From contig SCUQ01000131.1 in NCBI GenBank assembly GCA_004297635.1, forward strand, positions 1 to 8,524: a stretch of DNA of 8,524 nucleotides, given 5' to 3'. Positions 1 through 6,074 of the stretch are shown here, in pieces; position 1 is the first letter of the stretch; each line of letters opens with the position of its first letter. Under the pieces are notes generated by a model that saw only the letters and a program-made list of their open reading frames with translations, ran no database searches and was not told where the DNA came from. The translations under genes were made by a program, and so were the position numbers. Origin of the DNA: Rhizorhabdus sp. (GTDB lineage Bacteria > Pseudomonadota > Alphaproteobacteria > Sphingomonadales > Sphingomonadaceae).

Positions 1-1215
1 AGCGCCGCTGCCATACCGGCGCATGTGCCGCCGGCCATGGTTGGCGATTTCAGCCTGTTCACCTCGCCCGGCATGGCGCCGACGCCCGATGGCGATCCCC
101 AGGCCGCCGCCGCCCGCGTCCATTCGGGGCCGCCGATCTTCTATTCGCCGATGAACACCCGCGACGGGAAGGGTACCTGGGTGATCACCCGCGCGCGGGA
201 CCAGCGCCGGGTGCTGCAGGATCCGGAGACATTTTCAAGCCATCGGGCGATCTTCGCCTCCGCGCTCGGTGAAAGCTGGCCGATGATCCCGCTGGAACTG
301 GACCCGCCCGAGCATGGCGCCTTCCGCACCCTGCTCAACCCGCTGCTGTCGCCCAAGCGTGTCATGGCGCTGGAAAGCGCCGTGCGCGAGCGGGCGAGCG
401 TCCTGATCGACCGGATCGCCGCCGCGGGGACAAGCTGCGACGTGATGAAGGATTTCGCCTTCCCGTTCGCGGTCAACATCTTCCTGCGTTTCCTGGGCCT
501 GTCCGACGACCGGCTGGACGAGTTCGTCACCTGGGCGAACGACCTGCTGCACGGCGACAATGTGCAGCGGCCGGCGGCCGCGCGCACCATCATCGCCTTC
601 ATCGACGGGCTGGCGGCCGAACGGCGCGAACGTCCGGTGGACGATTTCATGTCGTTCCTGGTCCAGGCAAAGGTGAATGACCGGCCGTTGACCGATGCCG
701 AGGTACGCGGCACCGGCGTGCTGTTGTTCGTCGCCGGGCTCGATACGGTGGCGGCGGCGATCGGCTTCGATCTCGCCTATCTCGCCCGCAACCCTGAGGA
801 TCAGCGGCTGCTGCGCGCGGAGCCGGGGCGGATCGTGCTGGCGGCGGAGGAATTGCTGCGCGCCTATCCCACGGTGCAGATGATCCGCGTCGCCACGAAG
901 GACATCGATTTCGAAGGGGCGCCGATCCGCAAGGGTGACTATGTGTCGTGCGCGACGATGATCGCCAATCGCGATCCGGAGGAGTTTCCCGATGCGGACC
1001 GGATCGACCTGGGGCGCGAGGACAATCGCCACACCGCCTTCGCTTATGGTCCGCATCGTTGCCTGGGATCGCATCTCGCCCGGCGCGAGATCGTGATCGG
1101 ATTGGAAGAGTGGCTCCGGCGGATTCCCGATTTCCGCATCAAGAAAGGCACGGCGCCGATCGCTTTCGGCGGCCATGTCTTCGGCATCGAACAGCTGATC
1201 CTCGACTGGTCCTGA
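1..1215 (+). CDS. Cytochrome P450, P450cam (CYP101)-like, 5' end cut by window edge
   Basis: Soluble bacterial class I P450 monooxygenase, expected to insert one oxygen atom into a small hydrophobic substrate in the cytoplasm with electrons from a ferredoxin. The reading frame is open from base 1. A GTG at 25 is possible, but the codons before it give IPAHVPP, which resembles the LPPHVPE segment about 20 residues into P450cam, so I call it 5'-partial. Residue numbers here count from the GTG. Visible landmarks are DPPE after residue 90, the I-helix AGLDT at 237-241 with the D240-T241 oxygen-activation pair, ExxR at 276-279, and the heme loop FAYGPHRCLG with thiolate Cys346. The C-terminal EWLRRIPDF also resembles P450cam. 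The P450cam camphor-binding Tyr96 aligns by eye with Trp85, so the substrate probably differs. The ferredoxin gene follows after 45 bp. The P450 call is very firm; substrate and CYP family number are unknown. Confidence 0.95.
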   Translation, partial: SAAAIPAHVPPAMVGDFSLFTSPGMAPTPDGDPQAAAARVHSGPPIFYSPMNTRDGKGTWVITRARDQRRVLQDPETFSSHRAIFASALGESWPMIPLELDPPEHGAFRTLLNPLLSPKRVMALESAVRERASVLIDRIAAAGTSCDVMKDFAFPFAVNIFLRFLGLSDDRLDEFVTWANDLLHGDNVQRPAAARTIIAFIDGLAAERRERPVDDFMSFLVQAKVNDRPLTDAEVRGTGVLLFVAGLDTVAAAIGFDLAYLARNPEDQRLLRAEPGRIVLAAEELLRAYPTVQMIRVATKDIDFEGAPIRKGDYVSCATMIANRDPEEFPDADRIDLGREDNRHTAFAYGPHRCLGSHLARREIVIGLEEWLRRIPDFRIKKGTAPIAFGGHVFGIEQLILDWS

Positions 1216-1260
1216 GCGGATCGACGGGACATCGGCGCGGCACAGGGAGCGAAATCGGCC

Positions 1261-1452
1261 ATGCGTATCATCGTGCATCGTGACAAATGCCAGGGCCATG
1301 CCCGCTGCTGGGCGATGGCGCCCCACATCTTCGAGCTCGACGATGAGGGCTATATCGTCGCGGGCGATATCGACGTCGCGCCCGACGACGAGAAGGATGC
1401 GTGGCGCGGCGCGAAATCCTGCCCGGAGCGAGCCCTGGACATCGAGAAATGA
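1261..1452 (+). CDS. [3Fe-4S]-type ferredoxin, P450 redox partner
   Basis: Small acidic electron-transfer protein of 63 aa, the usual size for single-cluster P450 ferredoxins. The cluster-binding pattern is C10-x2-H13-x2-C16 followed by C54-P55. His sits where a fourth cysteine would be in a [4Fe-4S] protein, which is typical of the [3Fe-4S] ferredoxins found next to bacterial P450 genes. A Shine-Dalgarno-like GGGAG lies at 1245-1249, 11 nt before the ATG. It sits directly downstream of the P450 gene, so the most economical role is passing electrons from an unlinked NAD(P)H ferredoxin reductase to that P450. No reductase gene is in the window. The stop overlaps the ATG of the next gene. Function is firm at family level; the pairing with the upstream P450 is inferred from position. 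Confidence 0.93.
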   Translation: MRIIVHRDKCQGHARCWAMAPHIFELDDEGYIVAGDIDVAPDDEKDAWRGAKSCPERALDIEK

Positions 1453-2852
1453 AGCGCGGCGGCGCGGTCGCGCTGGCTTTGTTGCTTTCGGCCGCGCTGC
1501 CCGCCGCCGCCGCGCCGCTCCGGCCCGACCAGATCGCCTTTCGCGAAATCTATCGTGAACTGGTGGAAACGGACAGCAGCGCGGCCACGGGCAGTTGCAC
1601 CCTGGCCGCCGAACGGATGCGCGACAGGCTGCGGGCGGCGGACTTCCCGGCCGATCGCGCCGAAATCTTCACGCCCGACGGCCACCCCAGGGACGGCGGG
1701 CTGATCGCACGCATCGACGGCACCGATGCCGACGCGCCGGCGATGCTGCTGGTCGATCATATCGATGTCGTCGCCGCGCGCCGCGAGGACTGGCCGCAGG
1801 ACCCCTTCACGCTGGTCGAGCGCGACGGCTATTTCATCGCGCGCGGGGTGATCGACGACAAGGCGCTGTCGGCGATCTGGATAGACAGCCTGATCCGCAT
1901 GCGGCGCGAGGGCTTTCGTCCGCGCCGTACGATCAAGGTCGCGCTGACCTGCGGCGAGGAAAGCGGCGATGCGGTGAATGGCGTCGACTGGCTGCTGCAG
2001 CATCGGCGCGATGCTCTGTCGGCGGGTTTCGCGCTCAACGAGGGCGGCTATGGCATCGCCGATGCCGGGGGCAGCCCGATCGCACTCTATCTGGCGGTAG
2101 GCGAGAAGCATTCGCAGACCTTCACGATCGAGGCACGCAACCCTGGCGGTCATTCGAGCCGCCCGCGCCCTGACAATGCGATCTACGATCTCGCCGATGC
2201 GCTGGGCGCCATCCGCCGGCTGGCCTTTCCGATCCGGCTGAACCCTACCAACCAGGGCTATTTCACGCGCATGGCGCCGATCATCGGCGGCGCGATGGGC
2301 CGGGCCATGGCGCAGGTCGGCGGCGGATCGACCGATGCGGCGGCGATCACCCTGCTGACCGGCGACGTCATCTACAACGCGATGCTGCGCACGACCTGCG
2401 TCGCGACGATGGTGGACGCGGGCCATGCCAGCAACGCGCTGCCGCAGCGCGCGCGGGCGACGATCCAGTGCCGCCTCTTCCCGGGCGAGGCGGTGGACGA
2501 TGTCGAGGCGGGCCTGCGCACCGCGATCGGCAATCCTTCGATCAATCTGACCCGCGAAGGCGGGAAGGGACCGGTCGCGGTGCCGCCGCCGCTCGATCCC
2601 GCGATCCTGGGTCCGGCGGAGCGGCTTGCCCGCAAGCATTTTCCGGGCATTCCGGTGGTTCCGAACCTGCTGACCGCCGGAACCGACGGCCGCTATCTGA
2701 GCGCGGCGGGCATTCCGACCTATGGCGTGCCGGGGATCGTCCTCGATGCCGACGGCAATGGCGCGCATGGCGTCAACGAGCGCATCCGGGTGCGGAGCGT
2801 CTATCAGGGACGCGACTATCTCTACGACCTGATCAGGGCCTATGCGCGCTGA
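1449..2852 (+). CDS. Exported M20-family zinc metallopeptidase/hydrolase
   Basis: Di-zinc hydrolase of the M20/M25/M40 family (carboxypeptidase G2, DapE and aminoacylase relatives), which cleaves peptide or N-acyl bonds. I chose the ATG at 1449 over an in-frame ATG at 1401. It overlaps the ferredoxin stop as ATGA, has a weak GGA at 1437-1439, and directly opens a signal peptide: K2-R3, a hydrophobic run to about residue 17, then an AAAA cleavage region near 20-22. The product is 467 aa. All catalytic positions are visible: H104 and D106 in HxD, D136 in the DDK motif, general base E170 and ligand E171 in CGEES, E198 in NEGG, and the late His440. H235 in GGHSS marks the dimerisation domain inserted between the two catalytic halves. 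The protein should act in the periplasm or be lipid-free secreted; no lipobox Cys is seen. Substrate is unknown. An exported hydrolase coupled to P450 redox genes suggests it prepares or trims the same substrate. Confidence 0.92.
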   Translation: MKRGGAVALALLLSAALPAAAAPLRPDQIAFREIYRELVETDSSAATGSCTLAAERMRDRLRAADFPADRAEIFTPDGHPRDGGLIARIDGTDADAPAMLLVDHIDVVAARREDWPQDPFTLVERDGYFIARGVIDDKALSAIWIDSLIRMRREGFRPRRTIKVALTCGEESGDAVNGVDWLLQHRRDALSAGFALNEGGYGIADAGGSPIALYLAVGEKHSQTFTIEARNPGGHSSRPRPDNAIYDLADALGAIRRLAFPIRLNPTNQGYFTRMAPIIGGAMGRAMAQVGGGSTDAAAITLLTGDVIYNAMLRTTCVATMVDAGHASNALPQRARATIQCRLFPGEAVDDVEAGLRTAIGNPSINLTREGGKGPVAVPPPLDPAILGPAERLARKHFPGIPVVPNLLTAGTDGRYLSAAGIPTYGVPGIVLDADGNGAHGVNERIRVRSVYQGRDYLYDLIRAYAR

Positions 2853-2883
2853 TCAGGGAAACGTCGCGTCCTAGTTCCTGATC
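2849..2883. terminator. Hairpin between convergent operons, possible bidirectional terminator
   Basis: GATCAGG at 2851-2857 can pair with CCTGATC at 2877-2883. Two more A-T pairs (A2859-A2860 with T2875-T2876) are possible past a bulged G2858, leaving a loop of about 14 nt. It spans the 18-bp gap and the stop codons of both converging genes. No T-run follows on either strand, so a classical intrinsic terminator is not supported. The ten bases CTGATCAGGG also occur 20 bp upstream at 2829-2838, inside the peptidase gene. This may be chance or a weak bidirectional terminator. Confidence 0.25.
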
Positions 2884-4346
2884 CAGACGCCCTTGGTCTG
2901 CAGATAGGCCTCGATATGCTCGACGCCGCCCTCGCGGCCGAAGCCGCTCATCTTATAGCCGCCGAACGGCACCGCCGGGTCCATCGCGAAATAATGGTTC
3001 ACCCAGATCGATCCCGCCCGGATCCGCTTCACCGCCGCCATCGCCTTGGTGATGTCGCGGGTCCAGACGCCGCCGGCCAGGCCGAAGCGGGTCGCGTTGG
3101 CGCGGGCGATGACATCGTCGAAGTCGTCGAACGGCAGGATGCAACCGACGGGGCCGAAAATCTCCTCCCGCGCGATCCGCATGTCGTCCCCGACATCGGC
3201 GAACAGGGTAGGGGCCACCCAATAGCCCTTGTCGAGCGCACCGCCGGTCACGCGCCGGCCGCCCGTCACCAGCCGCGCGCCTTCGGCGACGCCGAGCTCC
3301 AGATAGGACGCGACGCGCTTATACTGCTTTTCGGATACGAGCGGGCCGATCTGCGTCGCGGGATCGAGGCTCGGGCCGATCTTCAGGCCCTCCGCGAAGG
3401 CCGCCATCCGCGCGATGACCTCCTCGTAGACGGGCCGCTCGACGAACAGCCGCGTGCCGGCGGCGCAGACCTGACCGCTATTGTTGAAGATGCCCATCGC
3501 GGCGGCGGGGATGACGGCGTCTAGATCGGCATCGGCGAAGACGATGTTGGGGGATTTTCCGCCCAGCTCCATCGTCACCTTCTTAACGCTGCCCGCCGAC
3601 ATCTGGATGATGCGCTGGCCGGTTTCGCAGGAGCCGGTGAAGGCGATCTTGTCGACATCGGGATGAGCGGACAAAGCCGCACCAGTGATCCCGGCGCCGG
3701 TGACGATGTTGACGACGCCGGGCGGCACGCCCGCCTCCAGACACAGCTCGCCGAAGCGCAGCGGGCTGAGGCTCGCATCCTCGGCGGGCTTGAGGACGAC
3801 GGTGCAGCCAGTGGCGAGCACCGGGCCGATCTTCCAGACGGCACTGAACAGTGGCCCGTTCCACGGGATGATCGCACCGACGACGCCGATCGGCTCGCGC
3901 AGCGTGAACGACAGCAGGTCGACGGGTGAACTGTTCGGCAGGGTCTGACCGTGGATATGGGTCGCGGCGCCGGCAAAATGCTGCAGCGATCGCCGCACCA
4001 TGCTGCGCAGTCCCAGCGCCGCGGTGATCGGCCTGCCCATCTCCAGCGTGTCGAGCAGCGCGAGATCCCCGAACTCGGCATCGACCAGCTCGGCGAGCCG
4101 CAGCAATATCGCCTGGCGCTCGGCCGGCTTCATCCGGCTCCAAGGGCCGTCGAACGCCGCGCGGGCCGCGCGCACGGCGCGGTCGACGTCGGCCTCGCCG
4201 GCCAGCGCGAACTCGGCGACCAGCTCGCCGGTCGCGGCGCTGAAGCTCGGGAAGCGCTCGCCGGACATGGCGTCGACATGTTTGCCGTCGATCAGCAGCT
4301 GCTTGGGCTTGCCGTCGAGGAAGGCGGGTTTGCTGAAATCGGTCAT
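2871..4346 (-). CDS. NAD(P)-dependent aldehyde dehydrogenase
   Basis: Cytoplasmic enzyme of the aldehyde dehydrogenase superfamily that oxidises an aldehyde to its carboxylic acid with NAD(P)+. It has 491 aa from the ATG at 4346, the normal length for the family. Landmarks in order are the PWN motif with N163, K186 in KPAE, the nucleotide-binding FTGS at 237-239 onward, general base E260 in MELGGKSPN, catalytic C294 in SGQVCAAG, and EEIFGP at 394-399. The sequence style resembles the betaine/phenylacetaldehyde dehydrogenase branch, but substrate cannot be read from it. An in-frame ATG at 4361 would add five residues and overlaps the transporter stop as ATGA. I prefer 4346 because ACAGG lies a few bases upstream, whereas 4361 has no ribosome binding site. 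The open frame continues well upstream inside the transporter gene; that is a high-GC artefact, not a fusion. It probably finishes the oxidation begun by the P450 (inference). Confidence 0.94.
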   Translation of the reverse strand: MTDFSKPAFLDGKPKQLLIDGKHVDAMSGERFPSFSAATGELVAEFALAGEADVDRAVRAARAAFDGPWSRMKPAERQAILLRLAELVDAEFGDLALLDTLEMGRPITAALGLRSMVRRSLQHFAGAATHIHGQTLPNSSPVDLLSFTLREPIGVVGAIIPWNGPLFSAVWKIGPVLATGCTVVLKPAEDASLSPLRFGELCLEAGVPPGVVNIVTGAGITGAALSAHPDVDKIAFTGSCETGQRIIQMSAGSVKKVTMELGGKSPNIVFADADLDAVIPAAAMGIFNNSGQVCAAGTRLFVERPVYEEVIARMAAFAEGLKIGPSLDPATQIGPLVSEKQYKRVASYLELGVAEGARLVTGGRRVTGGALDKGYWVAPTLFADVGDDMRIAREEIFGPVGCILPFDDFDDVIARANATRFGLAGGVWTRDITKAMAAVKRIRAGSIWVNHYFAMDPAVPFGGYKMSGFGREGGVEHIEAYLQTKGVWIRN

Positions 4347-4357
4347 GGGATTGCCTG

Positions 4358-5689
4358 TCATGGGTTGGCGGCGAGGGCACGCCGCATCGAGCCCCGCCCG
4401 AGCGCGAAGAGCAGCGCGGCGGGGAGAAGGATGAAGATCACGCTGATGATCAGCGAGACACCGACCAGCTTCTCGTCGCCGAGGACATGATCGGTGACGA
4501 GGCCGACGAAGGCAGGGCCGCCCGCCATCGCGATCAGGCCGGTCGCCAGGACATAGATCGCCGAAATGCGGCCGCGCAGATGCGGCGGGGAGACGACCTG
4601 CGCGGTCGATGGCCCCATGCTGGCGGTCGACAGGATCAGGGTCATGAACATCCAGTAGAAGGCGATCGTCACCCAGGGATTGGAGACCAGGAAGGCTGCG
4701 ATGCCGAACGGCGCGCTGGCGAGCACGGTGATCATGCACCAGAGCAGCGGGGCATCCTTGCGGCCCTTGCGGTAGAGCCGGTCGACGATCGAGCCGTGCA
4801 CCGGCATCAGCGCGGCGGCGGCGATCTGGGCGATGCCGATGACGATCCCGATCCGCGCCGGTTCCCAGCCATGAACACGGACGAGATAGCTGGGCATCCA
4901 GAGCTGGAAGCCGATCGTCGCCGCATAAGCGAGCCCGAAGCCGATGAAATTGGCGACGAACAGCCTCTTGTACCGGCGCATGAACGCCCAGGCTTCGCCA
5001 TAGCCGGCCAGCGCCTGCGCCGATTTGCGGCGCGGCGGCTCGCGGAACGCGAAGACGAGAAAGGCGAGCAGCAGGCCGGGTGCGCCGGTGAGGATGAACA
5101 CCTGCTGCCAGGGCTGGAGCAGGCCGAGCACCGGCCACAGCGCTGGTCCGCTCTTCATCGCGGCGGAGACGATCGGGCCGCCGACCAGGAAGACGATCCC
5201 GGCCCCCATCACGCCGCCCATGATGAAGACCGACATGGCCAGCGAGACGCGGTGCGGCGGGAAGCTGTCCCCGACGATCGAATAGCTGCCGGTCCCGAAG
5301 CCGGATTCACCGGCGCCGACGCCCGCCCGCGCCATCGCCAGCATCGCGAAGCTGCCGGCCAGGCCGCAGCAGGCGGCCGCAATGCTCCACACCGTTACGG
5401 AGATATAGAGCACGACCCGGCGGCTGTAGCGATCGAGCGCCATGCCGAGTGGGATCGCGCAGAGACAGAACAGCACCGCGAAGGCCGGCCCCTGCAACAG
5501 GCTGATCTGGAAATCCGACAGGCCGAGGTCGCGTTTGATCGGCCCGACCATCAGCGCCATGATGTTCCGGTCGGTCAGCGACAATATATAGAGCAGGAAC
5601 AGGATGGCGACCGTCAGCCATCCCATCCGCGGCGATGGATAGTCCGCCGCCACCGCCGGGCTTCCGGCCTGATCCGATGACATGCTCAT
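4358..5689 (-). CDS. Major facilitator superfamily transporter, spinster-like
   Basis: Inner-membrane secondary transporter of 443 aa with about 12 hydrophobic segments. The polar N-terminus of about 21 residues lies before TM1. D40-R41-N42 at the end of TM1, followed by the stretch IKRDLGLSDFQ, is characteristic of the spinster-like MFS group common in proteobacterial catabolic clusters. MFS motif A between TM2 and TM3 is seen at 82-91 (GMALDRYSRR). TM4 carries R121 and E128 in the RAGVGAGESG segment. A long charged loop near 214-245 separates the two six-helix halves, and the last helix ends near 431. It is the first gene of a two-gene minus-strand operon with the aldehyde dehydrogenase. 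The start at 5689 has only a weak purine-rich upstream sequence; a second ATG at 5683 is possible. Likely role is uptake of the pathway substrate, although efflux cannot be excluded. Confidence 0.92.
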   Translation of the reverse strand: MSMSSDQAGSPAVAADYPSPRMGWLTVAILFLLYILSLTDRNIMALMVGPIKRDLGLSDFQISLLQGPAFAVLFCLCAIPLGMALDRYSRRVVLYISVTVWSIAAACCGLAGSFAMLAMARAGVGAGESGFGTGSYSIVGDSFPPHRVSLAMSVFIMGGVMGAGIVFLVGGPIVSAAMKSGPALWPVLGLLQPWQQVFILTGAPGLLLAFLVFAFREPPRRKSAQALAGYGEAWAFMRRYKRLFVANFIGFGLAYAATIGFQLWMPSYLVRVHGWEPARIGIVIGIAQIAAAALMPVHGSIVDRLYRKGRKDAPLLWCMITVLASAPFGIAAFLVSNPWVTIAFYWMFMTLILSTASMGPSTAQVVSPPHLRGRISAIYVLATGLIAMAGGPAFVGLVTDHVLGDEKLVGVSLIISVIFILLPAALLFALGRGSMRRALAANP

Positions 5690-5835
5690 AGCGCTGCGGT
5701 TTCTCTTTCATGCCTGGGCCGGGGCACCATGATGGAAGCCATCCTCTCGACTCGGTTCTGGGATCGGGCTGGTTCGTCCGATGATGTACGGGGCCAGCAT
5801 GTCATTGTCGCGAGCGCACCGCGCGTTGGAGCAGC

Positions 5836-5864
5836 ATAACGCACATTTCTGCACTGGAGGTCAA
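5836..5864 (-). promoter_or_regulatory. Candidate promoter for the MFS-aldehyde dehydrogenase operon
   Basis: Read on the minus strand, TTGACC (5864-5859) is a five-of-six match to a sigma-70 -35 box. It is followed after 17 bp by CGTTAT (5841-5836), a weak -10. An AT-rich TTTATTA stretch lies just upstream of the -35. The spacer carries CAGAAATG, which also occurs in the spacer of the opposite promoter. The spacing is ideal but the -10 match is only three of six. Confidence 0.4.
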
Positions 5865-5989
5865 TAATAAACGTGGCGTACACGGCGCCGACGATATCGC
5901 GCGAGCGCCGGTCGCCCTGTTGCAGAAGCGTCACGGAAAATTCGAAACCTTTCCGGTGGTGCAAAATTTGTTGACAGCATCCAGAAATG
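5844..5989. repeat. Inverted 8-mer pair CATTTCTG / CAGAAATG in the two promoters
   Basis: CATTTCTG at 5844-5851 and CAGAAATG at 5982-5989 are exact reverse complements. Each lies inside the -35 to -10 spacer of its own outward-facing promoter candidate: CAGAAATG starts 8 nt after TTGAC in the transporter promoter and 6 nt after TTGAC in the receptor promoter. The shared placement suggests a common regulator site or a common promoter architecture. Confidence 0.4.
5883..5910. promoter_or_regulatory. GC-rich dyad, possible operator
   Basis: CGGCGC at 5883-5888 is mirrored by GCGCCG at 5905-5910, around the perfect palindrome CGATATCG at 5892-5899. The outer arms and the inner palindrome have centres that agree to within one base. 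The element lies between the two outward-facing promoter candidates, 19 bp from the -35 of the transporter promoter. It could bind a dimeric regulator acting on both operons. GC-rich palindromes are common in such genomes, so this is tentative. Confidence 0.3.
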
Positions 5990-6008
5990 GCTTAGAGAAA
6001 AATTGCAC
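5959..6008. repeat. GTGCAA / TTGCAC inverted pair bracketing the receptor promoter
   Basis: GTGCAA at 5959-5964 and TTGCAC at 6003-6008 are exact reverse complements separated by 38 bp. They enclose the -35 and probable -10 of the receptor promoter. Centre-to-centre distance is 44 bp, about four helical turns, so the half-sites would face the same side of the DNA. A second small dyad, CAAA-A-TTTG, occupies 5962-5970 against the -35 box. A repressor or looping site is possible; chance is not excluded for a 6-mer. Confidence 0.25.
5971..5998 (+). promoter_or_regulatory. Candidate promoter for the TonB-dependent receptor gene
   Basis: TTGACA at 5971-5976 is a perfect sigma-70 -35 box in the most AT-rich part of the gap. 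The -10 is unclear. TAGAGA at 5993-5998, with a 16-bp spacer, is the best-placed candidate and matches only three of six. Transcription would begin around 6005, giving a leader of about 70 nt. Confidence 0.45.
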
Positions 6009-6056
6009 GGCAGGATAACATTGGGTGAGGGCGGGTAATGCTGCCCCGATCCTGTC
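6009..6056 (+). promoter_or_regulatory. Structured 5' leader of the receptor mRNA
   Basis: An outer stem of 8 pairs (6009-6016 with 6049-6056, one G-U) encloses an inner stem of 6 pairs (6029-6034 with 6041-6046, one G-U) closed by a 6-nt loop. The structure ends four bases before the Shine-Dalgarno sequence. It is too short and lacks the conserved boxes of a cobalamin riboswitch. It could affect mRNA stability or translation, or be incidental folding. Confidence 0.3.
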
Positions 6057-6059
6057 GTC

Positions 6060-6068
6060 AGGGAGAGG
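6060..6068 (+). promoter_or_regulatory. Strong ribosome binding site of the receptor gene
   Basis: AGGGAGAGG lies six bases before the ATG at 6075, an excellent Shine-Dalgarno match at good spacing. It fixes the start of the receptor and contrasts with the weak sites of the neighbouring genes. Confidence 0.75.
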
Positions 6069-6074
6069 AAAGTC

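Larger units (their letters stand above)
5690..6074. promoter_or_regulatory. Divergent intergenic regulatory region
   Basis: This 385-bp gap separates the minus-strand transporter operon from the plus-strand receptor. I find no credible gene in it. The AT content rises at about 5840-5875 and 5935-6005, where the two promoter candidates lie. Other elements are a GC-rich dyad near 5896, inverted short repeats, and a foldable leader before the receptor. The transporter leader is long, roughly 140 nt if the promoter call is right, and contains a small hairpin (GATGG at 5731-5735 with CCATC at 5739-5743). Confidence 0.8.

Noticed and set aside
235..2768. Long minus-strand open frames opposite the P450 and the peptidase (235-1326, 1350-2768)
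   Set aside because: They are rich in Arg, Ala, Asp and Gly, show no domain motif and lie fully antisense to genes with intact catalytic motifs. This is normal in high-GC DNA.
4347..5138. Apparent N-terminal extension of the aldehyde dehydrogenase to about 755 residues
   Set aside because: The extra stretch is an out-of-frame reading of the transporter gene. The dehydrogenase is full length from 4346.
4487..5680. 397-codon plus-strand open frame opposite the MFS gene
   Set aside because: It has a low-complexity Arg/Asp/His-rich product without membrane or domain features; it is an antisense shadow.
1449..5689. Microcystin-degradation (mlr) type cluster, because a sphingomonad peptidase and transporter occur together
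   Set aside because: There is no MlrA-like membrane protease or MlrB-like beta-lactamase-fold enzyme, and the peptidase here is M20, unlike MlrC.
5686..5964. 92-codon minus-strand frame in the divergent gap
   Set aside because: It has no ribosome binding site and no recognisable motif, and it covers the promoter elements.
6038..6074. ATG at 6038 as a leader peptide or alternative receptor start
   Set aside because: It is out of frame with the receptor, runs into it as a shadow, and has no proper Shine-Dalgarno sequence; the ATG at 6075 has an excellent one and opens a signal peptide.
6005..6074. Cobalamin riboswitch upstream of the TonB-dependent receptor
   Set aside because: The leader of about 70 nt is too short and I see no B12-box sequence.
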